Notes: generated by a model from the letters alone, not told the origin. Counted from the stretch's first letter, positions 1-8,015 are shown. The stretch: 62,729 nt of DNA from Pseudomonadota bacterium (GCA_030684355.1 JAUXTN010000087.1:1-62729); one strand, 5' to 3'. Made by a program: numbers and translations.

Positions 1-467
1 CCGCCGCGCGCGGGTCGGTCCTCTGGTACCTCCACGCGGACACCGGCGTGCCGAGCGGCGCCCTGGCGGCCCTGCGCGCCTCGACCGCGCCCTGGGGCTG
101 CTTCGCGGTGGCCCTCGACAGCCACGATCCGCGCCTGCGCTGCACCGCCTTCGTGATGAACGCGCGCGCGCGCCTCACCGGCAGCGCGACCGGCGACATG
201 GCGATCTGGGCCCGCCGCACCCTCGTCGACGCCATCGGCGGCTGGCCCGCCCTCGCCGCCTTCGAGGACCTCGCCTTCACCGACCGCGCCCGCGCCCACG
301 CCCGCTTCGAGGTGCTCGGCCCGCCGGTCACCACGTCGGCGCGCCGGTGGGAGGCCCGCGGGGTCACCCGCACGATGGTGGAGATGCTGGCGCTGCGCGG
401 GGCGTACCGGGCGGGGGTCGACCCGGCGCGGCTCGCGCGGCTCTACGAGGCGGGGGCGCGGGGGTAG
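1..467 (+). CDS. Family 2 glycosyltransferase (TIGR04283-like), 3' part only
   Basis: The frame is open from base 3, so the 5' end lies outside the window and about 154 codons are visible. The visible part starts just before LHADT, which fits the DxD-like nucleotide-sugar/metal site of GT-A enzymes. It continues with WGCF, LTGSATGDMAIW and an FEDLAF segment like the catalytic acidic motif. VTTSARRWEARGV followed by a short helical tail is the characteristic C-terminus of the TIGR04283 group of GT2 proteins (often near arsenosugar or rSAM genes). The GTG at base 48 is an internal Val codon, not a start. Substrate cannot be told. Confidence is high for the family and low for the specific role. 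Confidence 0.8.
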   Translation, partial: AARGSVLWYLHADTGVPSGALAALRASTAPWGCFAVALDSHDPRLRCTAFVMNARARLTGSATGDMAIWARRTLVDAIGGWPALAAFEDLAFTDRARAHARFEVLGPPVTTSARRWEARGVTRTMVEMLALRGAYRAGVDPARLARLYEAGARG

Positions 468-508
468 CGAGGCGGCGAGGCAGCGACGCAGCGGCCCTCG
501 AGCGCCGA

Positions 509-1510
509 TCAGCCCGCTGCGGCCGCGATCGCCGGCGACCGGAGCGCCACGTGGGGCCCGCCCGGACGGCGCACGCGGCGGATGACCCCCGAGAACAGCA
601 GCGCGGGGTCGACGTCGGCGTCTTCGAGCTGGGGCTCGCCGTCGAGGAGCATCTGGAGGCGGTCCGCCGTGTCGGGCGCGGTGAGCGCGCTCTGCACGGC
701 GCCGCGGATCTCGTGGGCGATGGGGCCCATGGCGCGGAGGTATTCGGTGGGGGAGTTCGGGAAGCCGCGCTGGGCGCCGATCGCCAGGGCCGCCACGATC
801 GCGGGCACGCCGCCGGAGAAGCGCGCGGCCCGCTCGAGCTCCTGGGGGTCGACCACCCCGAGCTGCAGCACCAGGCTGTCCGCGGCCTCGAGCTCGCCGA
901 AGTCCGTGAGGTCGATGCGCGAGCTGCCGCCCACGTCGAGCGCCGGAGTGTCCACCGAGCCCGCGAGCAGGATCGTGCAGCGACGGTCGTGCTCCACCTG
1001 CTCCGCGTAGCGCGACCACACCTGCGCGATGTCGTCGAGCACCTCGACCGGCAGGTGCTCCGCACCGTGGGCGAGGAGCGCGATGGGGTAGGGCGCATCT
1101 TCCTGCGCCTGGTCGAGCAGCATCGCGGCGGCGTTGAAGAAGCCGCGGCGGTCGCACACCATCGGCACGCCGTGGGTGCCCCACTCTCCGCCGCCGAGCT
1201 CGCCGATGACGCGGAGCAGGAAGTTCCAGGCCTCCGGCGCGGTGCGGCCCATCAGCGGGCGGAACGACACCGTGCGGCAGCCGATCTCCGGCTCGCCGAC
1301 GGCGAGGTCGAGCGCGAGGTCCTCCAGGAAGGACTGGGGCGCCGACCAGCGCGGCGTCAGCATCGCGATGGGCTCGAGGCGGCGGAGGTGGCCACGGATA
1401 CGCCGGGCCAGCCGCCCCCGGGGGGAGCCCTCGATTCGCAGCTGCTCGGGGTCGAACGCGAAGTCTCGTCGGCCTTCGAGCAGCACCTTCCGGCGCTCGG
1501 CGCGATGCAT
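509..1510 (-). CDS. AAA/STAND-like protein with degenerate nucleotide-binding motifs
   Basis: 333 residues starting at MHRAERRK. The layout resembles the AAA-like fold of TniB/AAA_35-type proteins. Residues 50-65 (MLTPRWSAPQSFLEDLA) sit where a Walker A loop would be, but GK-S/T is replaced by AP-Q. The hydrophobic strand ALLAHGAEHL occupies the Walker B position without the Asp-Glu pair. ILLAGSVDTP looks like sensor 1, and FSGGVPAIVAAL like the GGxP motif before a C-terminal helical lid. It is therefore probably a non-hydrolysing homologue. It is divergent from the winged-helix-like gene at 1627 with a 116-base shared promoter region. The start was chosen because a good promoter lies 9 bases upstream. 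Function unknown; the fold assignment is an inference. Confidence 0.6.
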   Translation of the reverse strand: MHRAERRKVLLEGRRDFAFDPEQLRIEGSPRGRLARRIRGHLRRLEPIAMLTPRWSAPQSFLEDLALDLAVGEPEIGCRTVSFRPLMGRTAPEAWNFLLRVIGELGGGEWGTHGVPMVCDRRGFFNAAAMLLDQAQEDAPYPIALLAHGAEHLPVEVLDDIAQVWSRYAEQVEHDRRCTILLAGSVDTPALDVGGSSRIDLTDFGELEAADSLVLQLGVVDPQELERAARFSGGVPAIVAALAIGAQRGFPNSPTEYLRAMGPIAHEIRGAVQSALTAPDTADRLQMLLDGEPQLEDADVDPALLFSGVIRRVRRPGGPHVALRSPAIAAAAG

Positions 1511-1519
1511 GTCCCGCCG

Positions 1520-1549
1520 ACAATACGATCCCTGCTCTTGCCACGTCAA
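1520..1549 (-). promoter_or_regulatory. Promoter for the 1510 gene (leaderless)
   Basis: On the minus strand TTGACG (1544-1549) is followed after 18 bases by TATTGT (1520-1525), a good sigma-70 match. The -10 box ends 9 bases before the ATG at 1510, so transcription would begin within a few bases of the start codon and there is no Shine-Dalgarno sequence. Confidence 0.5.
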
Positions 1550-1611
1550 GATCAAACTTCCACTTTTGTCGAACCTCGCGCCCACGGGTCTGCAATCCTG
1601 CTCGGACGCGG

Positions 1612-1617
1612 TAGAGT
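1612..1617 (+). promoter_or_regulatory. -10 box for the 1627 gene (leaderless)
   Basis: TAGAGT lies 9 bases before the ATG at 1627, in the mirror position of the divergent promoter. The -35 region is weak (TCTGCA, 17 bases upstream). Confidence 0.4.
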
Positions 1618-1626
1618 GCGCCCGGC

Positions 1627-3267
1627 ATGCTGACGTTCCCTCATGCGACGAGCCCGCGGGTGCTGACGCACCTGCTCGAGCAGGTGGCGGCAGGACATCG
1701 GCGGCAGCGCGCGCTCGGCGAGGTGCTCGCCCTCGAAGCGCCCATCCTGCGGTCCTACCTCCTCGCCGCCGAGTGGCTCGGCCTGCTCGACCTCACCGAC
1801 GAGCCCGCCCTCACCCGCGCCGGCCTCGCCTACGTCTACGCGGGCGCCCGCCGGCACCAGGTCCTCGCCGCGACCATCGCCACCCACCCGGTGCTCGGCC
1901 CCCTGGTGAAGCACGGGCTCATCGGTCCCGACGCGCTCGCCCGCGTCGTCGCCGCCGAGGACCCCTCGCTCACCCTGCGCACCGTCCGCAAGCGCGCCCT
2001 CGCCCTTCGCCGCCTCCTCGGCCCCGGGCTCCGCCCGCCCGCCCGCGTCGCCGTGCCGCCCCTCCCGAACGAGCCCCCGCCCCTCTCGGGCCCGGAGTCC
2101 GACGTGGCCGCGTCCGAACAATCGGCGCCCCTCCGCGCCCCCGAGCAGCTCACGCTCGGCTTCGCGAGCGAGGCCGCCACCCCGGCCCCCCCGCTCGACC
2201 TCCGCGCCGGCGCCGACGACAGCCCCGACGTCTACACCCACCTGCTGCGCGCGCTCCTCGAGCATGGCGAGCTCGATCCCCACCAGGTCCGCGGCCTCCT
2301 CGACGACGCCGGGGGCAGCAGCTGCGGCATCGGCGGCTACCTCGCGATGGCGACCCGCCGCGGGGACGCTGTGCGGATGGGCGACGTGCTGGTCGTCACG
2401 AGCGGCGCGGCCGCGCGTCGGGAGCTGGCCGAGTCCCCCGTCTCCGTCGCCCTCTCCGACCCCGACTTCCGCCGCCACCTCGGCGAGGTCGTCGCGGGGC
2501 GTCCGGGCGACACCCGGCGCTTCCGACCCTGGATGAACCGCCTCTTCCGGGCCGGCACGGTCGAGGAGAACCTCGAGCGCCTCCTCTTCGGCCGCCGCCT
2601 CGCGTCGTTCCCCGTCGCCGGCAACCCGGGCGAGCCGAACGCCACCTTCGCGGACCCCTTCCTCGCCTCCGTCGACCGCCGCGGGCTCGTCGTCGCCTTC
2701 CCCGCCTCGCTCGGCGTGCTCGCGGGCGGCCTCGCCCCGATCAACCAGGTCCTCCGCGGCGCCCGGCAGGGCACCGTCGCGCGCGCCCCGACCGCCCTCG
2801 ATCGCCGCGTGTGCGCCCACGGCGGGCTCCTCCACCCCGGCGAGGCGCCCCTGCGCGTCATCCCCGACATGGTGAGCCTGCGCGCCCGCGCCCTGAAGAA
2901 CGTGCCCGCGTTCGCGATCCTCGCCGCGCTCGGCCTGCTCGACCGCCGCGGGGTCCTGAAGCTCCGGGTCTACGGCGCGGAGGTGCTCGTCCAGGCCACC
3001 GGGCAGCGGCCGCGGCGCCTCGACGCCGTCATCGACGCCCTCGGCCACACCCGCGGCTGGGTCGTGGCGCGGAGCCCGACCGGCGCCCCCTGGCCGCGCT
3101 TCGCCGAGATCGCCGAGGGGCTGGGGCTGCTCGTCTCCGTGGGCGCGTTCCTCACGCTCGACGAGACCCTCTTCCGCAAGCTCGGCACCGATCCCGAGCA
3201 CCGCGACCTGCTCGAGGGCCTCGAACCCCTGGCCGAGCAGCTCGCCGCGCGCCTCGGTCGGCGGTAG
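1627..3267 (+). CDS. Unrecognised protein with N-terminal winged-helix-like region
   Basis: 546 residues, soluble, no signal peptide. Residues 1-75 (leucine-rich helices around RSYLLAAEWLGLLDLT, then a TRAGLAYVYAG segment) resemble a winged-helix module of the type found next to AAA or restriction domains. Residues 135-200 are a Pro/Ala-rich linker. Residues 200-546 form a larger alpha/beta region containing a second helix-turn-helix-like stretch (LLEHGELDPHQVRGLL). I do not recognise the family. Its head-to-head arrangement with the degenerate AAA-like gene at 1510 suggests that the two proteins work together, possibly on DNA, but this is inference only. Confidence 0.55.
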   Translation: MLTFPHATSPRVLTHLLEQVAAGHRRQRALGEVLALEAPILRSYLLAAEWLGLLDLTDEPALTRAGLAYVYAGARRHQVLAATIATHPVLGPLVKHGLIGPDALARVVAAEDPSLTLRTVRKRALALRRLLGPGLRPPARVAVPPLPNEPPPLSGPESDVAASEQSAPLRAPEQLTLGFASEAATPAPPLDLRAGADDSPDVYTHLLRALLEHGELDPHQVRGLLDDAGGSSCGIGGYLAMATRRGDAVRMGDVLVVTSGAAARRELAESPVSVALSDPDFRRHLGEVVAGRPGDTRRFRPWMNRLFRAGTVEENLERLLFGRRLASFPVAGNPGEPNATFADPFLASVDRRGLVVAFPASLGVLAGGLAPINQVLRGARQGTVARAPTALDRRVCAHGGLLHPGEAPLRVIPDMVSLRARALKNVPAFAILAALGLLDRRGVLKLRVYGAEVLVQATGQRPRRLDAVIDALGHTRGWVVARSPTGAPWPRFAEIAEGLGLLVSVGAFLTLDETLFRKLGTDPEHRDLLEGLEPLAEQLAARLGRR

Positions 3268-3333
3268 CCCGGCGTTGCCGTCGGCGTCGGCGTCCGACGC
3301 CACACCCCGACCGCCCCCCGGATAGGCGCCCGC

Positions 3334-3705
3334 ATGCCGACCGTGTTCCTCTACGGGACCTCCCTGCCCGGGCAGCCCGATCACCGCTGGGTTCTCGGGC
3401 TCCCGACCTCCGCGGCCACGGTGCGCGGCGCGTTGTGGCGGGGCCCGCGCAACCGGCCGATGCTCGTGCCCGACGGCGCGGGGAAGCCGATCCGCGGCGT
3501 GCTCGTGGAGGTCGAGCCCGACCGTCTCGCCGTGATGGACCTCGTCGAGACCGCCGGGGACGGCCCGCTCGTCCGCGTCACGGTCCGCGCCTCCCACAAC
3601 ATGCGCTCCGTGCCGGCGGAGGCGTGGGTGTTCCCGATGGGGGCGCGCCCGCCGCGCGGGTGGCGGAAGCTCGCGACCGAGGACTGGGCGGGGTTCACCC
3701 GATGA
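3334..3705 (+). CDS. Gamma-glutamylcyclotransferase-like (AIG2/GGCT fold) protein
   Basis: 123 residues. The N-terminal VFLYGTSL corresponds to the YGSL phosphate-loop-like motif of the GGCT fold, and RGVLVEVEPDRLAVMDLVE matches the region with the conserved acidic residue and the strand after it. AEAWVFPM corresponds to the VxVYxY strand near the end of these proteins. The catalytic Glu is plausibly one of the acidic residues in MDLVETAG. It overlaps the next gene by 4 bases (ATGA), so the two are co-translated. Substrate unknown; many members act on gamma-glutamyl-amines or glutathione fragments. Confidence 0.7.
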   Translation: MPTVFLYGTSLPGQPDHRWVLGLPTSAATVRGALWRGPRNRPMLVPDGAGKPIRGVLVEVEPDRLAVMDLVETAGDGPLVRVTVRASHNMRSVPAEAWVFPMGARPPRGWRKLATEDWAGFTR

Positions 3706-5357
3706 CCCCCACCATCGCCTGGGAGCCCTGGGGCGAGGCCGCGTTCGCGCGCGCCCGGGCCGAGGGGAAGCCCGTCCTCCTGCACATCGGCGCGACCTGG
3801 TGCCACTGGTGCCACGTCATGGACGAGGGGAGCTACCCGCACCCGGTCGTGGTCCGGCTCGTCCAGGAGCGCTTCGTGGCGGTGCGGGTCGACACCGACC
3901 AGCGCCCCGAGGTCAACGAGCGCTACAACATGGGCGGTTGGCCCACCGTAGCGGTGCTCGACGCCGAGGGCGAGGTGCTCGTGGGCCGCACCTACGTGCC
4001 CGCGCAGGAGCTCGCGATGCTCCTCTCCAGCGTCTCCGAGCCCGGCCAGCGCTGGTCGATCGCGCCGTCTGCCCCCGAGCCCGCCGCGGAGGCCTCGCCC
4101 GGCCCCGACGCCGTGTGGGAGCACGTGAAGAAGGCCTTCGACCGCTACCACGGCGGCTTCGGCGACTACCAGAAGTTCCCCCAGGTCGGCGTGTGCGAGT
4201 GGCTGCTCGACCGCGTCCTGCGCGGGCACGACGACGGCGGGATGCTCCGCAAGACGCTCGACGGCATGGCGGACGGCGGGCTCTGGGACAAGGAGGAAGG
4301 CGCATTCTTCCGGTACTCCACCCAGGACGACTGGAGCGAGCCCCACTACGAGAAGATGCTCGAGGACAACGGGCGCATGCTGCGGCTCTACACGCGCGCG
4401 GCGGCGGGCCTGGGCGCGCGTGGCAGCGCGACGTGGCGGGCACGCGCGGAGGAGACCGTGCGCTGGGCGCTCGCGACGTTGTGGCAGGACGGCGCCAGGG
4501 ACACCGCGCCCCCCGTCGACACCGGCGCGTTCGGCGGCAGCCAGGACGCCGACGAGGGCTACTACGCCCGCCCGCTCGCGGAGCGCGGGGAGCCGCCCCG
4601 CGTGGACCCCACGATCTACGCGGGGTGGAACGGCATCTTCGTCTCCGCGCTCGTCCGCGCCGCCGCCACGTGGGGCCGCCCCGGCCTCGCGGGGCTCGCG
4701 CGCCAGGTCGGGACCGTGCTCCTCGCGCGCATGGGCCCCGACGGCGCCATCGAGCGCGCCCCGGGCGGCGTGAGCGGCCTGCTCGTCGACCAGGCCGATG
4801 TCGCCGACGGCTGGCTCCACCTCTGGCAGCACACCGGCGACCTCGCGTGGCGGGACGCCGCGATCCGCGCGCTCACCTTCGCCCGCGACCACCTCGGCTC
4901 CCCCGACGGCGGCTGCTACGACGCCCCGGACGGCGGCCTCGGCCTGTTGCGTCACCGTCGCCGGCCGCTGCTCGGAAACGCCGCCTTCGCGGAGGCCTGT
5001 TGGCGGCTCGGCACGCTCACGGGCCAGCCCGATTGGCTCACGACCGCCCGTGCCTCCGCGGACGCCGCCCTGGCCGAGGGCGAGCCCTGGGGCTTCATGG
5101 CCGCCAACGCGTGCGCCATCCGCGAGCGGCTCGACCGGCCCGCCGTCACCGTGAAGGTGTGGCGCAACAATGCGCTCCGGGACGCGCTCCTGGCGGACCC
5201 CCACCCCGACGTGCTGGGGCTGGCCCTCGACGCCGCGGAGGCCGGGCGCCTCGGCCTGCAGGAGGGCCACGCCATGGCGTGCACGCGCGCGGCCTGCGCC
5301 CGGCCGTCGGGGGAGCTCGCGGAGATCCGACGGTCGATCCAGGGGTTGTTGACGTAG
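3702..5357 (+). CDS. Thioredoxin-domain protein of the YyaL/SSP411 (DUF255) family
   Basis: 551 residues starting at the ATG that overlaps the preceding stop. Residues 24-45 hold a thioredoxin-like active site (ATWCHWCHVM, CxxC at 34/37), followed by the NMGGWPT cis-proline loop typical of this family. The remaining roughly 400 residues are the (alpha/alpha)6-barrel-like part with the conserved GGFGDYQKFP, EPHYEKMLEDN and VKVWRN segments. The family is normally about 650-700 residues, so this copy is shorter. No signal peptide, hence cytoplasmic. Its biochemical role is not established in the family; the link to a GGCT-fold gene may point to thiol or amine metabolism. Confidence 0.85.
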   Translation: MTPTIAWEPWGEAAFARARAEGKPVLLHIGATWCHWCHVMDEGSYPHPVVVRLVQERFVAVRVDTDQRPEVNERYNMGGWPTVAVLDAEGEVLVGRTYVPAQELAMLLSSVSEPGQRWSIAPSAPEPAAEASPGPDAVWEHVKKAFDRYHGGFGDYQKFPQVGVCEWLLDRVLRGHDDGGMLRKTLDGMADGGLWDKEEGAFFRYSTQDDWSEPHYEKMLEDNGRMLRLYTRAAAGLGARGSATWRARAEETVRWALATLWQDGARDTAPPVDTGAFGGSQDADEGYYARPLAERGEPPRVDPTIYAGWNGIFVSALVRAAATWGRPGLAGLARQVGTVLLARMGPDGAIERAPGGVSGLLVDQADVADGWLHLWQHTGDLAWRDAAIRALTFARDHLGSPDGGCYDAPDGGLGLLRHRRRPLLGNAAFAEACWRLGTLTGQPDWLTTARASADAALAEGEPWGFMAANACAIRERLDRPAVTVKVWRNNALRDALLADPHPDVLGLALDAAEAGRLGLQEGHAMACTRAACARPSGELAEIRRSIQGLLT

Positions 5358-5685
5358 GCTCCTCGGGCGCGTCCCCCCGTCGCGGGGCGCCGGGGGGCCG
5401 GGCTCCTCCAGGCTCGGCCTTCGGCCTCGGTCGGCGCGGCGGACCGCGCCGGACCGCGCCGCCCGGGGGGGACGGCGCGCCTTGCGGATCCCTCGCGCGG
5501 GAAGCCGTGGCCCAGCAGCGTTGGCGAGCCCGGGGCGGGACATGGACAGGGCGTCGGGATGGCGAACGCCCGGCGGGCACGAGGCCGCATCGTCGGGGGC
5601 GCGGTCGACGCGAAAGACCGATCTCCGACGCGCCCAAGGCAACCGGATTCACATTCGCGCGTTAGCTCCGGCTCATCCGCAGGCA

Positions 5686-5772
5686 TCACTCGTAGTTGAG
5701 GTTGATCCGCGTGCCGTGGGGAAGGGCGTGCTGCGCCAGATACTCGGCCCAGGTCATTCGGGGCTGGTGCCG
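5686..5772 (-). pseudogene. Relic coding segment shared with the right end of the window
   Basis: On the minus strand RHQPRMTWAEYLAQHALPH is followed by a short tail and a TGA. The segment is closely matched at 62662-62729 on the plus strand (RRQHRRMTWAEHLARHA). In both places it lies directly downstream of the palindromic array in its reading direction. It may be the end of a decayed mobile-element gene; no family can be named with confidence. Confidence 0.35.
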
Positions 5773-5798
5773 CCGAGCGTCCGAACTCGGCGGATGGT

Positions 5799-6231
5799 CC
5801 CACGGGATCCGCATCCGTCAAGTACGGGTTGAAAGGGCCATCTGTGCGCGCCGCGGCGGGTACGCGGACGCCCGGTCCTGCGGAGTCGAGTCGAAAGACC
5901 GCTCGGTGCGGCGCAGCCCCTTCGAAAGACCGCGGTCTCCAAGGCCTCAGCGTCGGACGGCCCCATGCAGGGCCTGGGGTGACGGACAAACGCCTGTGTT
6001 TCATGGGTGACGCGCCCGGAGCGCTGGGTCGCAAGCCTGAGGAGAGCCAAGATCGAGGCCGGCCCGGTCTTTCGAGTGGGCTGCGCTTCAGGGATCGGTC
6101 TTTCGAGCGGACTGCGCTTACGACGCATCAAGGGCTTGCGGACTCACGACTTCCGAACCACGGGCTCTCCCCCGAGCCATCAACGGAACGTGGTCGTAGA
6201 ACCTGTGCAACGCGGATCCGCATCCCGTGGG
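5799..6231. mobile_element. MITE-like segment inserted in the palindromic array
   Basis: A segment of about 433 bases begins with CCCACGGGATCCGCATCC and ends with GGATCCGCATCCCGTGGG, imperfect inverted repeats differing at two positions. Array sequence flanks it on both sides: a half unit ending GGATGGTC on the left and GTTACCCCGCGAGTTC on the right, as expected if it was inserted into a unit. It encodes nothing recognisable. Target duplication is not clear. Confidence 0.35.
5891..6107. repeat. Four copies of TCGAAAGACCG, two in each orientation
   Basis: TCGAAAGACCG occurs at 5891-5901 and 5932-5942, and its reverse complement CGGTCTTTCGA at 6065-6075 and 6096-6106. Each copy has a nearby GCGCAG/CTGCGC, so the two halves form a large imperfect inverted repeat. 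A fifth partial copy is at 5611-5620. Confidence 0.5.
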
Positions 6232-6241
6232 ATTTCGGTTA

Positions 6242-6445
6242 CCCCGCGAGTTCGGACGGAAGTAGCGTCCGAACTCGGAGGATGGTCGCTTACCCCGCGA
6301 GTTCGGACGGGAATAGCGTCCGAACTCGGAGGATGGTCGCTTACCCCGCGAGTTCGGACGGGAATAGCGTCCGAACTCGGGGGATGGTCGCTTACCCCGC
6401 GAGTTCGGACGGGAATAGCGTCCGAACTCGGGGGACGGTCCGGTC
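6242..6445 (+). repeat. 51-bp palindromic tandem array, four units
   Basis: Four units start at 6242, 6293, 6344 and 6395, exactly 51 bases apart and nearly identical. Each holds a hairpin with 12-base arms, CGAGTTCGGACG and CGTCCGAACTCG, around a 7-base loop, then a conserved spacer of about 20 bases containing GGATGGTCGCTTA. Because 51 is a multiple of 3 the array stays open in several frames, which creates false ORFs. The family recurs inverted at 62514-62640. Confidence 0.85.
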
Positions 6446-6524
6446 GCCCCACGCCGCGTCGGTGACGACGGCGTGGGGCACCGGCCCCTACCTCACCGGC
6501 CAAGCGTGAACAAGCCCGCTTGAG

Positions 6525-7682
6525 CTACTCGCCCGCGCCGATCCCCGTCGCGAGGCCGCGCTCTTCGGCCTCCGTCGGCGGCGTCCACGCGATGCAGGTC
6601 ACCGGGCACGCGTCGATGGCGTCCTGGATGAGGTCCATCGGGCCGTCCTGGGCGATGGGCGTGGCCTTGCCGTCGTCCGGCAGGTAGTACACCTTGTCGG
6701 TCTGCTCGACGCACGTGCCGCAGCTGATGCACTCGAACTGGTCGATGGTGAGCACCTTCCCGACGGCCTTGGCCCGGGAGGAGTCGTTGTCGACCGGGCC
6801 CCAGTACACCTCGCCGTCCTCGGCGGTGTTCAGGCCCTCGCCACCGGTGACGGAGTCGACCGAGCGGCCGTTCGCCTTCGCGCGCGCGAGGTAGGACGCG
6901 ACGTCGGTGGAGCCCATGTCGGCGTGGAGGACGCGCCCGGCCACCTGGCCGGTGGCGGCGGCGGCGGCGAGGGAGGCCACCGAGGGCGCGGCGGCCGCCG
7001 CGGCGAGGGACGCCAGCGAGGGAGCGGCGGCGTGCGGCGCGGGCTTGACGGCCGCCGCCTTGGGTGCGGCGTGCGGCGCGGGCTTGACGGCCGGCTTGGC
7101 AGTCGGGGCCTCCATCGCCGCGGGCGCCACCGGAGCGGTGGCGTGAGGCGCCTCGGCGGCGACAGGAGCGGCGACGCGCGCAGTGGACTTCTTGGCGGCC
7201 ACCCTCGGCGCGTCGGCCTCGACGACCGGCGGTGTCGGCGGGACAGCGGTCGCGACAACTGGAGCCGTCGCGACGACCGGCGGTGTCGGCGGGACAGCCG
7301 TCGCGACCACCGATGGAGCCGTCACGACAACCGCCGGTGCCGTCGCGACCACCACCGGCGCCGTCTCGACCGCGGGCGCCTTCGCCACCCCGGGTACCGA
7401 GGGGGTCGCGACAGCCGGTCGCGCCGGCGCCACCACGGGCACCGAGGGGGTTGCGACAGCCGGTCGCGCCGGCGCCAGCGCGACCGCCGGGGTCGCGACC
7501 GCCGGGGTCGCCACCGGCGCCTTCGCCACCCCGGCGCCCACCCCCAAAACCGGACGCGCTGGCGTCGGCGGCGAGGTCCGCGTCGACACGTACGGGTCCG
7601 CGGCGTCGACGCGGCGGCCCTTGATGTCCTCGACCACGCCCTTGATGCGGCTCTTGAGGCTCGACTTCAGGTTCCCGAACAT
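6525..7682 (-). CDS. Ferredoxin with a long Ala/Pro/Val-rich linker
   Basis: 385 residues starting at MFGNLKSS. The first 40 residues form a short basic helix. Residues of about 45-270 are low-complexity Ala/Pro/Val with repeated units such as PARPAVATPSVP and VVATAVPPTPPVV. The C-terminal 115 residues are a ferredoxin: CISCGTC and a distal CPVTC supply the cluster ligands (CxxCxxC...CP), consistent with one [4Fe-4S] or [3Fe-4S] centre. Ferredoxins are usually under 110 residues, so the linker is the odd part; it could tether the electron carrier to a partner through the N-terminal helix. It starts 2 bases after the stop of the 2Fe-2S ferredoxin gene at 8002, forming a two-gene operon. Confidence 0.8.
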   Translation of the reverse strand: MFGNLKSSLKSRIKGVVEDIKGRRVDAADPYVSTRTSPPTPARPVLGVGAGVAKAPVATPAVATPAVALAPARPAVATPSVPVVAPARPAVATPSVPGVAKAPAVETAPVVVATAPAVVVTAPSVVATAVPPTPPVVATAPVVATAVPPTPPVVEADAPRVAAKKSTARVAAPVAAEAPHATAPVAPAAMEAPTAKPAVKPAPHAAPKAAAVKPAPHAAAPSLASLAAAAAAPSVASLAAAAATGQVAGRVLHADMGSTDVASYLARAKANGRSVDSVTGGEGLNTAEDGEVYWGPVDNDSSRAKAVGKVLTIDQFECISCGTCVEQTDKVYYLPDDGKATPIAQDGPMDLIQDAIDACPVTCIAWTPPTEAEERGLATGIGAGE

Positions 7683-7684
7683 CC

Positions 7685-8002
7685 CTAGCTCTCCGGCAGC
7701 ACGAGCCGCGTCACGGGTTTCCCGCCGACGAAGTGCGACTGGACGATCTCGCGCACGTCTTCCGCCTTCACAGCCCCGTACCAGGTGTTCTCCGGGTAGA
7801 CCACCATCATCGGCCCGGCGCGGCACGGCCCCAGGCAGCTCGAGCTATTCACCTTCACGGTGTCGAACAGCTCCAAGCGCTCCACCTCGTCGTTGAGCGC
7901 CATCAGGACGTCGTTGCAGCCGCGCTCGCCGCAGGAGCCCTTGGGGTGACCCGGGGGGCGCTTGTTCGTGCACACGAAGACGTGGTGCTTCCAGGTAGGC
8001 AT
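7685..8002 (-). CDS. Thioredoxin-like [2Fe-2S] ferredoxin
   Basis: 105 residues. HHVFVCTNKRPPGHPKGSCG, then SSCLGPCRAGP, gives the four-cysteine pattern C-x(n)-C ... C-x3-C of Shethna-type [2Fe-2S] ferredoxins (NuoE-like fold), and VVYPENTWYG is the conserved strand that follows. An alternative ATG 9 bases upstream would overlap the -10 box, so the start at 8002 is preferred. First gene of an operon with the linker ferredoxin at 7682. It presumably passes electrons between redox enzymes in the cytoplasm; partner unknown. Confidence 0.85.
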   Translation of the reverse strand: MPTWKHHVFVCTNKRPPGHPKGSCGERGCNDVLMALNDEVERLELFDTVKVNSSSCLGPCRAGPMMVVYPENTWYGAVKAEDVREIVQSHFVGGKPVTRLVLPES

Positions 8003-8009
8003 GGCGCCC

Positions 8010-8015
8010 ATCCTA
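8010..8015 (-). promoter_or_regulatory. -10 box of ferredoxin operon (leaderless)
   Basis: TAGGAT on the minus strand ends 7 bases before the ATG at 8002, and no Shine-Dalgarno is present. Confidence 0.45.

Larger units (their letters stand above)
5358..6524. other. Gene-free, repeat-rich island (left)
   Basis: No convincing gene is seen. The first 250 bases are GC-rich with short hairpins. Then come a relic coding segment (5686-5772), a roughly 430-base segment bounded by imperfect inverted repeats (5799-6231), several copies of the 11-base motif TCGAAAGACCG, and a four-unit palindromic tandem array (6242-6445). The same array and relic segment recur, inverted, at the right end of the window. 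Confidence 0.7.

Noticed and set aside
347..1633. Long plus-strand open frame opposite the degenerate AAA-like gene
   Set aside because: Composition is Arg/Ala/Gly-biased in the way expected of the wrong frame of a GC-rich gene, and it overlaps the better supported minus-strand gene.
1134..3701. Upstream extension of the YyaL-like protein to 1407 residues
   Set aside because: The extension is an Arg/Pro-rich shadow frame of the 1627 gene; the real start is the ATG at 3702 overlapping the GGCT-like stop.
1552..5642. Two long minus-strand frames (about 680 and 750 codons) opposite the 1627 and 3702 genes
   Set aside because: Low-complexity Arg/Gly/Glu composition and no recognisable motif; the plus strand carries clear thioredoxin-like and GGCT motifs.
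6242..6445. CRISPR array
   Set aside because: The sequences between the hairpins are as conserved as the hairpins themselves, there are no variable spacers, and no cas genes are present.
5829..6509. Open frame of 226 codons over the left repeat island, with a 17-residue repeated peptide
   Set aside because: The array period (51) is a multiple of 3 and the unit lacks stops, so several frames are open by default; the right copy is open too but has unrelated flanks. No start site or homology.
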